Source of the DNA: Annona cherimola
Lineage: Eukaryota; Streptophyta; Magnoliopsida; Magnoliales; Annonaceae
Length of the DNA stretch: 64,000 nucleotides
Reading direction: 5' to 3'
Assembly (NCBI GenBank): GCA_030490835.1
Contig: CM059972.1
Location: forward strand, 5,176,264-5,240,263
In this document: positions 35,462 through 47,924 of the stretch, piece after piece
Numbering within the stretch: position 1 is the first letter of the stretch
How the letters are laid out: each line of letters begins with the position of its first letter
Program-made: the position numbers and the translations under genes
Notes under the pieces: generated by a model
The model's input: the letters and a program-made list of their open reading frames with translations, nothing else
Database searches by the model: none
What the model was told of the DNA's origin: nothing

Positions 35462-36460
35462 CAAAGGTAGTGTCTTCTCCACCACTTGACATTTCTATTG
35501 CTTACATTTAATGCCACCATCGTTAGAGGTTCTGCATCTTGCCACAAGTCTCCCTTGGTGTTAATAAGTTACGGTCCAAAGACTGAAAATGCTTCAAGTA
35601 CTTTTTTTTGCCAGTTTTGTGCAATTGTTTCTTCCCGCTCGCAGGTTTTGGCTTTCGTCTCTTTCATTGCTTTAAGCTATGATTCAATTTAACTATCAAC
35701 TGAATTCATGCAAATTCAGAAACAAGCTGCACGATTTTTAAACTTATAGTGTCAAAAAAAAAAAAAAATTTGAATTCCCAAGTACACCGGATGCAGATTT
35801 GAAACTTCATTTTGATTTTATAGGTTCTGGAGATCATGGATATGCTCTGAAAACTGTACTGCTTGCACGCCACTGAATTTATGTAATATGCTGTTGTCTG
35901 TTGGAGTGGCTGACATCATTTTGAGAAGAAAGAAGTTGATTTCGGCTCCTTTGTTAAATGAGAATGTTCACGTAAAAAGTGGAATGGGTGTTCACCAACA
36001 ATGTTAAATGGGTCATTCATCTGTGTTTATTTTCTTGAGAAATCAGAAATTGTACTTGATCATTGTTCAGAGACTGAACATTTGCTCAGTAGCTGAGCTG
36101 CTAGTGAAATGTGTTTGGTTCACGGTGGGACACAGGAATTCATGTTACGTACATTTTTTAAAATTTTCGCGTAAGGGATGCTTTAAATATGGATTATGCC
36201 TTTAACCGTGAACACACAATTATCGAAAACCATGCCAGAGAATCCTTTCCCACTTTTTACCGTCTGTAAATAATTTTGGGACCATGGCTTAGTAGTCTAG
36301 GATGCAACGTAGGTAGAGTACCCATAAATTTAATGCCTGAGCCCTTCCTCTCTCGGGTAAGGTAAATATAAAAAATTGCCCATGTGTAGAATTTTAGGGA
36401 AGGGTTAACTTCATACCATGAATACCTAAAGGCGATTCAGGTGAGTGCCTTTGTGAAGAT
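35462..36460 (+). other. 3' region of Aladin and intergenic DNA
   Basis: A likely 3' leader: donor-like 'aag|gtagtg' at 35467 and acceptor-like 'attttatag' at 35823, then about 150 bp that could be the last untranslated exon. From 36240 to 36440 there is a piece with an A-box-like 'catggcttagtagtctagg' that may be a worn SINE. No other gene is visible. Confidence 0.35.
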
Positions 36461-36462
36461 AT

Positions 36463-36740
36463 GGGATATGTTTGTTTATAATAACAGCTTTTTCTATTAA
36501 AATTTTTCAATCTAAAATCTTTCACTTTTCATGCTTATTATATTTTTAAATTATTTTTTTGCATCTCTCGTACAACTATCTTATTTTTCAATTATTTCTA
36601 CACAATTATCTATACAATTAATTTATTTAATTTTATTTTCTTTACTCTTTATCATTACCTTTATTATATAACATTATTTTCTATTCACTCAAAAATTTTT
36701 ACATCAAAAAGTTTTATTCACTTCTCGAACTCACCCATAA
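36463..36740 (+). mobile_element. R2 MITE copy
   Basis: Left end 'ggatatgtttgtttata', right end 'actcacccataaacaaat', with the family interior 'tacacaattatctatacaat' and 'ttttctttactctttatcat'. Confidence 0.6.
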
Positions 36741-36805
36741 ACAAATAATTATTGGCATTCATATATTCCTAGCATCCTATCGGTTATTTTAATTGGAAAT
36801 ATCGA

Positions 36806-36813
36806 CAACTCAT
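36806..36813. repeat. 8-bp target duplication, left (caactcat)
   Basis: Matches cagctcat at 37657-37664 at 7 of 8 positions. Confidence 0.6.
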
Positions 36814-37656
36814 TAGGGGTGAAAATCAGGGCAGGTAAGGATGTGCTTAACTTTGACTTTACGTTTAAAAGTTCTATTTGGCCATACTTTTTATACCACA
36901 TCAGGACAAGGTTGGTTCAACTCTTATTTTTTTTTAAAAGGTCTCAGGACATTTTGGGTTAGTTGCAGGACAACGGGTTAGGTTAAAAATGCGAGTTTAA
37001 GTTCAAATTTTATATACATATCAATATAAACTCATATTTATGATAAATTTAAAGGTTAAATGATTTAATATTGTACTATTTATTAAGTAAAAAACAATTT
37101 TCATAATAAAGCATTAGTAAAAAAATTTAAATAATTTTGTTTATAACTTAATCTTGATAAATATGTGTATCAATCTTAAAAGTACATTGATATAAATTTT
37201 GAATTACAATTAAAACTGCTAAAATACAAAATAATAATATTCATTCTTGTAAGATATAAACAATATAGATAATATATTTCATTTTATTGATAAATATGTG
37301 AATAAGATAACTTGAATCACATATATACAATTAAGAAATAGAAATTTATTAATATACACAAGTTAGAAAGTTAAACATACACTAACATAAATAATATTTA
37401 TGTTAATAAGTCATTAAGTTAAACATATTTATCCAACAAAACAGTAGTCACATGAGTAAGTTATATGATTTATAAAAATAATTTATACATTTTGAGTCAA
37501 GACAGGACGTGGTCAACCTGCCCAGCCTTTTATAATTGAAATATTAGTCTAAAATCCTAACCTGTCTCACACTGCCAGTCAAAATTCTTGCACAGACCCT
37601 CAATAAAATCAAGGTGAGGCTAGTCACGGGTTGACCTAGCCTTATTTTCACCCATA
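36814..37656. mobile_element. hAT-like non-autonomous element H5
   Basis: 843 bp. Termini TAGGGGTGAAAATCAGGGC and 'ccttattttcacccata' are inverted with a few mismatches. A 7-of-8 target duplication flanks them. The subterminal words are 'ggacaagg', 'gggttagg' and 'gacctagcc'; the centre is A/T-rich. It is non-coding and belongs with H4 more than with H1/H2. Confidence 0.72.
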
Positions 37657-38830
37657 CAGCTCATAATAACTGTAGGCACGTGAGATTAATGCCCAGGTTG
37701 AGATCCATGTGGACTGCATTTTGCATCTTGACTAAATAAATGAATCATGCCGAATAGGATGTTTAACATCTTTCGGAAAATAATAAAATTGCGGGCTAAT
37801 TGCTAGGTATTTTTAAAGATATAGTCAACGTCACCAGAAATTAGATGTCTATGATTAACTGAATTGTATTAGAATAATGATTAAAGACCGTTAGCAACCA
37901 TGAACGAACTAGATCTGGAGAGATTCGTATGGTGACTCTAGACACGCGGCCGTAACAGGACATCCCTACAATCTGATTATTCAAGATACCTATGGGCTAG
38001 GGAGCAGAAGCGTCATGGCAGAAATCATGTGTACAAATTTGGTAATCGTAGCTACTTATGGCAACGACAATTTACATCCAAAATGAATAAGGGAGCGTTC
38101 TTTTGTAAGTAGTAAGAGCAAATGAATGTATTCATATGAAACTTTTATATACTATTTTTTCAAGATATAAATTTCCAATGGAAAATCTTCAAAAAAAAAA
38201 AAAAAAAAAAGCTTCGAATGAAAATTATTTTTAACAATATGATAAAATAAGATGGTTTAGATTTTTAAAAATATTTTTAAAAAAATAATAAAGAGTAAGC
38301 ATAGAGCCGCCATGATGTTAAGTATTAAATCATTACCCAAAAGAAAAAGAAAAAGATTGAACACATTGATAGAATCAGATCTTGCTAAGAGCCTATCCAT
38401 CATTTCATTAGGATTGGATCCATGATAATATCCAATTCCGATGACGGCTTTTCGAAATAGTTGTCAACCCCACAATCTGCAAACAAGATTTAGCAAGCAG
38501 AAGGCCCTATTTCATTGTACCATCTGCAATTTATACAAGATAAGCAAGGATTATTATCAGCCAGGCACCAACCACTCACTTACCTGCCATGTCAGTGACC
38601 CATCTAACCAACCATCCATCTGAACGTACAAATTCAAGTATCAATTTTTTCTACAGTGCTGAATCAGTTGGGTTAGGTGATACTTACGTTTCAGGAAACA
38701 AAAAAAAAAAAAAAACACACACACACACACACACACAGAGGAAAGGATTTCTCTCTCTAGAATTTACCACTCAAGCTTTCAGCCAGAGTAGAATGTAGAA
38801 AATATTTGCTGTCCTCTTAGTAAAAAGAGG
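37657..38830. other. Intergenic DNA and 3' side of the NAC gene
   Basis: No gene is visible. There is an A-run at about 38192-38210. At 38700-38738 an A-run is followed by an (AC)n microsatellite of about 12 units. The stretch just above 38800 is the likely 3' untranslated region of the minus-strand NAC gene. Confidence 0.45.
38700..38738. repeat. Poly(A) plus (AC)n microsatellite
   Basis: About 15 A residues followed by about 12 CA units. Confidence 0.9.
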
Positions 38831-40654
38831 TTAACCATTGCTAGATGAGGTCTTGTAGTCAAAGTCATCACCCAATGGCATATAGGGTGAGTGGAACCTT
38901 ATTGGCCTGATGAACTGGTCTTCAAGGGCAGTTGCTTCAATCCCTTCATCAAAGGTTGCAGGCACTGCCAAGGATTTTTCAGCACTGACATTGAACTCAT
39001 ATGGGTAGCTGGCAAATGAATCTGGGAATGGGTCCAGCTGCGGTTCATAGAAACTAGCTTGTGATTGGAAGTAGTTGTTTTCCGCATGTGGCATCCCATT
39101 CACAAAACCACCAAAATGATTGTAGTCTTCCACCTTAATTCTTGTGTTACTGGTGGCATCAGGTGACATCATTTGTGCTGCTTCAAAGTCATATGTGAGA
39201 TAACTTGGCCGAATGTGCTCAAGGCAATTAGGCATTCCACCAGTTTGCAACGGCGAAGACTTGCAATGCTGCAGCTGATTATGTGGCAGATACCCCGATT
39301 TTGATGGTCCACCAAATTGCACACTTGGGTGCTGAAATCTGGTGGTGCAATAGCTTGCAGTGGTCGTGCTCCAAATACTTGCATCTGTTGGACTGCATAA
39401 CTTGCCGGACCTGCTGCTTGCATGGGTTGCAACTGATTGGTCAGTGATCCAGTTGTTTCAATGGCTGGTGACCCTGCACTCTGTTGGGTGTACCTTAATG
39501 GTCCACTGTGTTGCAACAATGGGTGTCCATGATTGTTGCTTCCAGTTTCAGGAGTAGGTGTGATCACCGGATTTGGCACAACAGCTTGGCTTTCTATAAT
39601 AAATTCTTCTTGGCCGTCTTCCATAAGCTTATTGATTTCTTGGTCAGTGTCATAATGATCATATGACGCATTCTTATCTATTCGACGCTGTATTCTAGCA
39701 TCGTTATTGCTCTCTCGCTCTTCTTCCTCCTCTTCTTAGTCCCCTTTGAATTCAGGTAGATTTTGCACAAGACCCAGTCGTCCAACTGCAGAATGAAAAG
39801 TAAAAAAAGCTATGGGCAGCAGATGAAAAGGGGAAGAAACTATTATGTGGTGTTACATATACATGCGATAAGAACTGGTTAGTACAGGTCAGACATGCAT
39901 GCTTCTGCCTATGATGCTGAAGATTCAGACCAATGTGTTATGTACCTATGTCCAACAAACAGTTGATAGTCATCTGATTTTGCCATCAAAAGGGAGGGTG
40001 GATCAAAATGCAAGTTTGAATTACTTCTCAAGAGACAACCTCAACCATTGGTTTCATTTGACAGCTATGAGATATTGGATTAATTCTGTTAATACTGTCT
40101 TTTTCATGTTATACGGTGGAATGTATGCGGCACAGAAAGTGCATTCCAAATTGTTCTACTACTCACCATTTCCGTTGGCCTGCATGCAAATCATGAGAAA
40201 AATCTAAGTTCGCTGCAATATCTAGCGGTATTTCAAGAATTCAATAGCAACAAACGAAACCACAGACCAAGTTTTTCTTCTTCTATTTTTAGTTGCTTGT
40301 AATCCACTCACCCTCATATCAGATGCTTCTGCTCTCTCATTTGGTTCTGCTTTAATTGTCGTTTCGGCGTTTCGATTCTGTTCTGTTCGACTGGGCATTG
40401 TATATTCCTGCATTATCCAGTCAGTTTTCACATCCTCGCCGTGTTTTCCGTGGTAGTAAACCAGCGTTTTCTTTAATGCAATAACTTCTTTTGTTTTAGG
40501 ATCTTTGATTTCTTCATCCCTTCCTGTGGCTTTCCAATATCCTTGACCCTCGTGATTTTCTTTCACTGCTCGATTTGGCCTACTCCCGTTCTTGTATTTT
40601 CGATCCCTTGGGGTGAAGAAGTAGCAGGCCTTCTCATGCTTGTCTTTTGCAGTT
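38831..40654 (-). pseudogene. NAC transcription factor, exons 2 and 3 only, with frame lesions
   Basis: NAC proteins are plant-specific transcription factors with an N-terminal DNA-binding domain (subdomains A-E). Exon 2 (40654-40312) encodes subdomains C to [53 protein letters not shown] with MQEYTMPS. It ends at a good donor (ATGAGG|GTGAGT). Exon 3 (39785-38831) continues LDDWVLCKIYLNSKG, then a Q-, P- and S-rich activation-type tail ending SSSNG. Two one-base losses break it. Near 39737 the frame changes from NSKGTK to EEEEEERESNN, and near 39335 from APPDFS to HPSVQFGGPS. Subdomains A and B (exon 1) are absent from the 2 kb upstream. Exon 2 starts in a phase that needs two bases from exon 1. 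The only A/B exons in the window lie in the array at 57-63 kb on the same strand. The family is certain. Whether the locus is dead depends on confirming the two indels. Confidence 0.85.
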
Positions 40655-41090
40655 CTGAAGGAAAAGAAAAATAAAACTTTTTATCAAACACATACATACT
40701 ATGGTGGTGGCTATGCAGATCTTCTTGTTTGCTTTGATTGTATTTGAAGTGAGCTCACCATGACCATTGTTTTCGTAAGCAACGCAATAACAAAGATGTT
40801 AGTGCAATACAGAAACAACAATCAAGAAAACATAAAATCTTATAGCTTTGAATAAGATTAATAAGACTAGATTTGCTAACAGCTAATCTTACATCTATTC
40901 ATTAATGAGAATATATCTTTTGATTGGATACACAATTTCTTCAATTATGAGTATGGAGGATTGATGTGTATTGTATGTGTTGTATAGTCATTGGGGAGTA
41001 GAATTGGATATTTTTCAATGATAACAGAGTCAAGCCCAAAATTCATTCAATCTAGGATCATTTCCACCAATTAAACATATCCATCCAGGT
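40655..41090. other. Upstream side of the NAC exons, no first exon found
   Basis: I searched the minus strand here for NAC subdomains A and B and found no PGFRF-like or EVDLY-like segment. It is AT-rich. Confidence 0.4.
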
Positions 41091-41092
41091 CG

Positions 41093-41372
41093 TGTTTGAC
41101 AATGGGTATAAAATGTCAAGTTAAAACTTTTCAATTTAAAACTTTTCACTCTCAACAACTACAATATTTTTTAATCATTTTTTCACATTTTCCTATGCAA
41201 TTACCCTACTTTTCAATTATTTCTACATAATTACTCATATAACTTACCTATCTATTTTAACTTTATTCTCTTTACTTTTCATCATTATTCTTATCGTATC
41301 ACAACATTTGATAATTTTTACTCTCCAAAATTTTTTATCAAAGTTTTATCCATTCCTAAACACACCCTCAAT
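41093..41372 (+). mobile_element. R2 MITE copy, full length
   Basis: Left end 'gtcgtgtttgacaatgg', right end 'cctaaacacaccc', with interior lines identical to the 5008-5302 copy over many stretches. Confidence 0.65.
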
Positions 41373-42135
41373 AACTAACCTTTTCAATTATGTCTTTTCG
41401 ATTTTTATGAAATCCAAACTCCCAAAGCTTATGTGTATAATATCGACTGAAGTGTCAGATAGATGATAATATATCAATTGTCCATCTAATGGAATTAAGA
41501 TATGCCCAGTGCAAAATTATTTAGGCAAGATTTAAATATTATTTCAGTTCGGAAAGTATTGCTGGTTTTTTAGAAAGTATATGTAAATTTGACATTTTTT
41601 TCCGTATTTACAAAACAGATCCCCCTAAGTTTCATAATGTCGGATTAAAAAGAAAAGTTAAGCACTCATCCAGTGATTAATTTGGAAGAACGCTTAAGGG
41701 ATTTTTATCTATTAAATAATTAGATTTTCTTGTTAAAGGTAGACAACTAAAATTTACCTGAATGAATTAAGAGTGGCATTGATTTATTTAGAAAAAATAG
41801 AAATAAAGCGATAAATTTATATCTCCACATGAGCGCCCACGTAAGATTATGAAGAAAATATCAGAATCTAAATATGAATTTATAGGGGCCCTCACAGAGC
41901 TTACTCCTGAGCTCCATCTAAAATCATAAATCTAGATGGGCCAGCGAAATGATTTATCTTAAATCTCTTTTATTAGTAGAAAATATTAATCGAAACATTC
42001 AATCACAAATAAATTTTAAATTCAAAAAGACCGAGACCCTTCTTTTTCTCAGTCTTTTCATTAGAAGGCGCTCATAATGCAATTACAGAGGATTCTGATC
42101 TGTAGGTTATTTTTGAATTTGAAACTACTAAATCA
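41373..42135. other. Intergenic DNA, no gene
   Basis: AT-rich, with short diverged repeats and no coding frame of note. Confidence 0.35.
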
Positions 42136-42700
42136 ATAGAAAATATCTAATATTAGCATTGAATTGCCCCAACTCTAAATCAAGTTAATTCGCATGAGCA
42201 GTTCTTGTTATGGGGATTGGATTACAAAAAATAAAAAAATAGACAAAATAGAAACAAATTAATAGACTTTCTAAATGTGATGAACTTGAAGACACATGCA
42301 ACCACAACAATGTGCAACAAGCAAACAACCAAAACAAGAGAGGTCTTTCAACAAGAACAATAAGAAATATTAAGAAATCAAATAAAAAAGTCTCAATAGA
42401 AGAAGAAAAAAAATTGCTAACCTGCTACTTCTGCTGGATGATACTTATACAACTCCACTTCAGCGACAATGCCAAGAGGAACGGGCAACGAGTTAACTTT
42501 AGGATGTAGGTAAAATTTTGCAAGCTCAAAAGGAGTGGGATAAAATCCCCAACCAGGAAGACACCTTATTTTATTTTCTGACATTGCCTCCTTCCTTCCT
42601 TTCCTCGATTCACCTAAAAATTGCTACACTTACCATTACTAAAACTATAAATGCTTTGTTGTATAAGATTTTTCCTTCTTCAATAATGCAGCCGATTTTT
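42136..42700. repeat. Duplicated block F1, copy 1 (shares sequence with array units)
   Basis: It starts near 'aatagaaaatatcta' and runs through 'gaattgccccaactctaaat', 'gaagacacatgcaaccacaa' and 'gcaagctcaaaaggagtgg' to 'aatgctttgttgtataaga'. The same block occurs at 49218-49745 and 56588-57075. Its last 200 bp are also the first 150-200 bp of each 1.42-kb unit of the array at 56.9-64 kb. It lies between the NAC exons and RPL21. Confidence 0.75.
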
Positions 42701-43083
42701 CTAGGTGGGTAGGATTACCTGCGGTGAGTCCTGGAGTGCCTGCATACGCAGCGCAACTGCGTAAGCTTTGAACCCGGGAAAAGGCAGCGCAACCTGCGAA
42801 CTTTTCCGTTCGTAACCGGTAGCGTAGGGCTCAGTGCTCCGAAGCATAGAATCAGAATCCAAGATCCATTACGTACCTGATTGGAAGCGGAAAGATGAGA
42901 AACGGTAAACAGTTCGGGGAGGAATAGGTAATCCCTGCACGTATGTACGTTTCCCATGTAGCGACTCCCAACTCCCAAGTGAGCATTATCATCGGGGGTA
43001 AATCCGTCAACTGCCAATTCCTTTCAGATAAGAAATAAGAAGCGCAGACCGCAAGCATTAACCCGGCGAGGCGGAAAGGGACG
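42701..43083 (+). promoter_or_regulatory. 5' flank of RPL21, duplicated at 53 kb
   Basis: This stretch, less AT-rich, contains the likely promoter and leader. From about 42822 ('ctcagtgctccgaagcatag') to 43083 it is repeated at 52966-54086, where three foldback elements interrupt it. No clear TATA box was identified. Confidence 0.5.
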
Positions 43084-46082
43084 ATGGCAATGGCTTCCAT
43101 GGCCGTTGGATTCGCACATCCAATACCCTATTCTTTGATAGCATCATCCATTTCCTTTCCTCACAAGCAGATTCAGACCCTGCTTTTCTCTAAAACCCTC
43201 AGGCATTCTCCCCAAACCAGCTTGTTGTCTTCCTCTTCTTCCTCATCACTTTCTCCTCCTTTTCTGGAAAATGGTGGCCGTGCTGCACGGCTTCGGAGTC
43301 TTTCGAGCCTGAATCAGCAGTTCCTGACCCGGCTGAGCCGACGGAGGTAGTCGAACCGGACCGGGCGGAGGTATCCGATGATGAGTCCGCCCAACTGGCC
43401 GAAGTTTCGACTGAAGTCCCAAAAGGGATCGACATTTTCGCCGTTGTCATGGTTTGTGCTGTATTCTCTTTTTCCAGTCACTACACGGGTGGCCCTCAGC
43501 AGGAAATCTTTGATTTTTGATTATTTTGAATTTCTTCCATGATCTCAAAGTGGGTGCTTTTTTGTGTTTTTTGACTTGGTGGGCGAGCATTTAATGGTGA
43601 AGCAAAAAAGTAAAGTTAAGAACAAAATCTTGTGGAGATTTTGGATTACTGAGAATATGGCCCTGTACAATTCAAGTATGCCCAGCTTTACTTTCACATT
43701 TGGTTTTCGTTAAATAAAGAACTCCCATTTCTACCTTTGCTGGACAGTATCACCCTTCAACCAAAGTTTCGATGAGGGCTAACATCTTTAGCTATTACAT
43801 CTCCTCATTCGTACTTTTTTCTGGCGTTTTCATGTTTAATATTTTTACTCCGTTACTGGATAATGAATTTCTTCTTAGGCGCTCTCATTTTCTTGAGATT
43901 TTGCAAGAGTAACTCCTTTTATTAATTTCTTTGCCTGCAGGTTGGTTCCCGCCAATACATTGTGATTCCTGGGAGATCAATTTACACACAGAGGCTTAAA
44001 GGTGCCAATGTAAATGACAAGGTAATGATTTGCAATATTTTTATGTAGGTTGACTGTTTCTTGTTTACCCAGAATTTTCATTTGTGGTCACTTTCTTCTG
44101 TACACATGTTGGATTGCATTCCCCGAAATTTGCTCAGCTTATATCTTTTATTTACTTATGTGCATCTTCCAAGTTGTGGCATTTGTATGTGGACATAGTT
44201 ACAGATCCATGTTGGGTTTTGCAGATTGAGATTTGTTGTTAGTATATGTTAAATTTTTTTGGTTGATGAACTTTCATTTGCAACCTTCTATTCATCTAGA
44301 GTGAGGTGGCTATGTTGCTTGAATTGTGGATTTGTAAACGTTGATAATTCTTGATTTTGTTGATGACTTTTACTGCTGGTGGAATGATGCAATGAAAATT
44401 TGCGGGTTAAAAATGTCTGAAATCGTTTGATTTATTGACAAATTTGTTTCAAAAATATATCAGCGGTAAAGCTCCAACATATGGCTTCCTCTTCCATAAC
44501 CAACTTCTGTTGCCACTTCGTCCTGCTAACTGTGACCCTGTTTGGAATAAAGAGGCCCTTGTTCCTGATCCTTGCTAAATTCTATCTCCTTCTTTTAAAT
44601 GATCACATCATGAAAGCGCAAACTGAAGCAGAAATAGAGGACAAAACACTTCTTCTCCCTTTGCCCATGATGTGAGAATTATGCAAAGTTCCGCTGCTAG
44701 ACAGTTTTGTTCTTTTCGCTTTATGTCACTACTGTTTTTTTTCTCTTGTCAATTCTTTCCAACGATCCCATCTGCTTTCATTCCACCCTCTCTGTAATAT
44801 TCTTCAATGTAGCCCTTGATTTCATGTGGATGGCCATTATTATTATTGATATGGTTGGCATACACTGGTTGTAGTCATCAGGGGCTGTCCTCCATGATCT
44901 CTACAATTTTAGCTAAATATCATGCATGCATCAGTATTTGTGCATACTTGACCACAACCACCATGTGCCAATAGACTGTGATACGATTCCCCATGTATTA
45001 AATTGTCCACTGTATGGAATTCCTTTAGGTTTTTCATTGGGAAGAAAATACTCTTTGGCTGCTCCTACAAACTAGTGATAGTTTCATGAGGTGTCTGTCA
45101 TGCCTAGGGCCATAGCAAAGAGGTAGAACTTTGATTAAGACTCAGGCTACAATCTGGATTTCTTGACTGCTATAATTTTAGCCATATAGATCTGCTTCCC
45201 AGCTAGTCCTTTCTACGACTTTGGTCCAACAGCAGATCCTATCTTTTATACTTCCATTTTGGTTCTTGAGCATTACTTCTGATTACTAATTTTAGGCTTC
45301 CACTCTCATCCCTAGTTTACAATCCAACAGTGAAGCTAATAGACCTATGAAGATGTAAGCAAGTTTTGGGGGCGGGGGTCTTGCTTGTTTGTTATAATCA
45401 GGCTCACCCAGCGCGAAAAATGGAAGGCTATATTTTTATTATTTTTCTCTCCCTTCTGATTTTCAAGGTTTACTGTCATTCAATATTTAGATTTCGATGC
45501 CTTTTCACGTAATCTCTCATTGATTTTTCGTTTTCACAGATTGTCCTCAACAAGGTTCTACTGGTCAGAAGCCTACATTGGGAAACCTGTTGTAACTAAC
45601 GCTGCTGTACATACAGTTGTTGAAGAACAGGTAAAATAACTTTCTTCATATACAGTAGAAAGAATCCTTAAGAGATTCACTTTGTCTTATCTGATTTTCT
45701 CAATTCAGGGATTAAACAAGAAAGTGGTCGTTTTCAAGTTTAAAAAGAAAAAGAACTATAGGCGGAACATTGGGCATCGACAGGTATCCATCTCTCCTAA
45801 TGTACTGCTTTTAACAAATTACCTTTTTGCCTTCAAGAATCAAGAGTTGAGGATCATTTGTGTTTACAGTACTTCAAATGATTTGGAAGTTTGTTTCAGT
45901 CCTTCAAATGCTTGCTGTAACCCTATGAACGTTTGTGGTGATTTATCTGCTAACATCAATGCAACATAGGTTGCCTGACTTAGGGAACCATGGCTTTTGT
46001 TTTGCAGCCTAACACGCGTTTAAGGATCACAGGAATAACAGGCTATGAAGACTGTCCAGTGTCAACATTAGCAGCTGCTTAA
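43084..46082 (+). pseudogene. Plastid ribosomal protein L21 (RPL21), five exons, two frame lesions
   Basis: Nuclear gene for the plastid 50S subunit protein bL21. Exons: 43084-43451, 43941-44021, 45540-45630, 45709-45783, 46008-46082. Exon 1 encodes a serine-rich transit peptide (MAMASMAVGFAHPIPYSL) and an acidic linker ending PKGIDIFAVVM. The mature core follows: VGSRQYIVIPGRSIYTQRLK, then YIGKPVVTNAAVHTVVEEQ, GLNKKVVVFKFKKKKNYRRN with IGHRQ, and PNTRLRITGITGYEDC. Two lesions are seen. Exon 1 is 368 nt, one short of a multiple of three, with four T at 43260-43263 where the duplicate at 54.96 kb has five and stays in frame. Exon 3 is 91 nt and changes frame between VLLV and EAYIGKP, where a few residues of the family also seem missing. 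All splice sites are standard, and exons 2, 4 and 5 are intact. The locus is either a recent pseudogene or carries assembly errors; the exon 3 change is not a homopolymer and is harder to explain as error. Confidence 0.85.
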
Positions 46083-47185
46083 ATATTCTGTTTCTGTATG
46101 TAGTGAGCAATGGAGGATAATTCAGATATATTTGCACGGAATCATGTATGTTTTTCACTAGAAATTTTCGTTGTTCTAAATCAAGTTGCAATCATTTAGT
46201 TGAAGATGTCCTGATTTTGCAATTACAGAGAAATCGGGCAATGTGATGACCCGTAGCGATCATTGGTGTTGGCTGTATTCTAGTCTCTCACATAGAATCA
46301 ACTCAATAGCAAGCCACCTTGTTTAGAATTATATATTCAAAATGCTTGAATTTTTGTTAAGCTGTTTCTGTAGAAGAAACTTACATTTTGATAATTTTCA
46401 TGGTGGAATGCAAGTTGATCTTGAGTTTTTTTTTTTTTTATCAAATGATCTTGGGATTAAATATAAGAAAATTTCAGAATTCGCAATTCCATTGTCTAAG
46501 AGATTGTCTAATATATTTATTTTTGAATCGGTACTAGATCAAATCATAGTTGGTACTTTGGATGTGTGAAAAATAAGCTGAAGGTATGGCTATGTAACAG
46601 AAGGGATGGCATATATTCGGATTCGGTAACTGGAGTTTTTTATAAGAGCTAAATTGCATTTCCACAAAAAGTAAAAAAGTTTAAAAATAAATATAAGAAG
46701 AAATCTCAACGAGAAAATCGATATGAATGTAATGTCACCGTTAAAAGAAAATCATCCATTTGTATGCGTGTGTTTGTTAAATATACTATTCGAGCTGAGT
46801 TTTAAGGCCGTGTGATACTTACACTTCAAAAACGTAAGTAAAAAAATAAATAAAATAAAATAAAAAAGTATGGAAAGAAGATTTATAATTCTAGGACCAG
46901 CATCTGGCCACCATCTCTCTTACAGCAAGCGCTCAGCAAAAATGTTTGAATTCTAGGACCAGCGCCTGCTGTTGCTTACAAGAAGTTGGCAGTTGCTGCC
47001 TTGCTGGACGAGGGTTCGCAATCTGAGCCATCGTTGAATGCCACGCAGAGGGTGGAATTACGGTTCTTTGCACAATGGACTGGACTTCATTAGCCAAGTG
47101 CCCAAGAGGTGGCATTTGGCTGGTAAAACTATCGAACGTCTGTGGAGTGGCCAACAGAGGTCAGTAAAATGTTCTATTTTAGGAT
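46083..47185. other. 3' region of RPL21 and intergenic DNA
   Basis: About 46083-46330 is the likely 3' untranslated region. At 46890-47165 there is a less AT-rich patch. On the minus strand it has an acceptor-like 'actccacag' and a 73-codon open frame (47154-46933, starting MATPQTFDSFTSQMPPLGHL) of no recognisable family. Confidence 0.35.
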
Positions 47186-47189
47186 GTAT

Positions 47190-47475
47190 TTTAGGATGTG
47201 TGTGAGATGTGATAAAATTTTTGATAAAAAGTTTTTTGGATAAAAGTTTTTGAAATTGGAGAAAATAATGTAATATGGTAGGAATAATAATGATGACTAA
47301 AGAAAATTAAGTTAAAATAGATAGATAAATTATATTAGTAGTTGTATAAAAATGATTGAAAAATAAGATAATTGTATAGAAAAAATGAAAAAAATAATTA
47401 AAAAAAGGATAATTATAGAAAGCAGAAAAATTTTTAATTGAAAAGTTTTAATGGTTATCAAACACACTCTTAATC
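47190..47475 (-). mobile_element. R2 MITE copy, full length
   Basis: Ends 'gtgtgtgagatgtgataaaa' and 'ggttatcaaacacactc' are inverted. Standard R2 interior in reverse orientation. Confidence 0.6.
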
Positions 47476-47487
47476 CTTGAGTTTCTA

Positions 47488-47645
47488 TTTTATAGTGTGT
47501 TTGGTAAGTAATAAAATTTTTGATAAAAAGTTTTTATAACGGGAAAAAATGATGTGATGTGGTAAGAGTAATGATGATGAGTAAAAAGAATAAAATTAAA
47601 ATAGATAGGTTAGTTACTCGAAAAGTTGTGTAGAAATATTTGAAT
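47488..47645 (-). mobile_element. R2 MITE copy, truncated
   Basis: Begins 'gtgtgtttggtaagtaataa' and stops after 'aataaaattaaaatagatag'. It lies 13 bp from the preceding copy in the same orientation. Confidence 0.55.
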
Positions 47646-47924
47646 ATTTGAATGATTATACTAGGGTAGAAACAATGGCCATGAGAAGTTTGCAAATATT
47701 TGAATGATTATACAAAAAGGCAGAGATATATCTGCAAATATCCATACAATTATTTAATCTGGACATGCGAAAAAAGAAGACGAAATAGAATATCTTGAAA
47801 TATTAATTACGTTGGTGTGGATATATAGCAACATGTATTGATATCTCTTACGGAAGAGTTGCAATGGCACGATTCAGCCGCGCGAGACAAAGGGGATTGT
47901 AGAGAATGTTTCAAGTTTAACCAA

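Noticed and set aside
42715..43100. Minus-strand frames upstream of RPL21
   Set aside because: They lie in the RPL21 5' flank, are not kept open in the duplicate at 53-54 kb, and show no domain.
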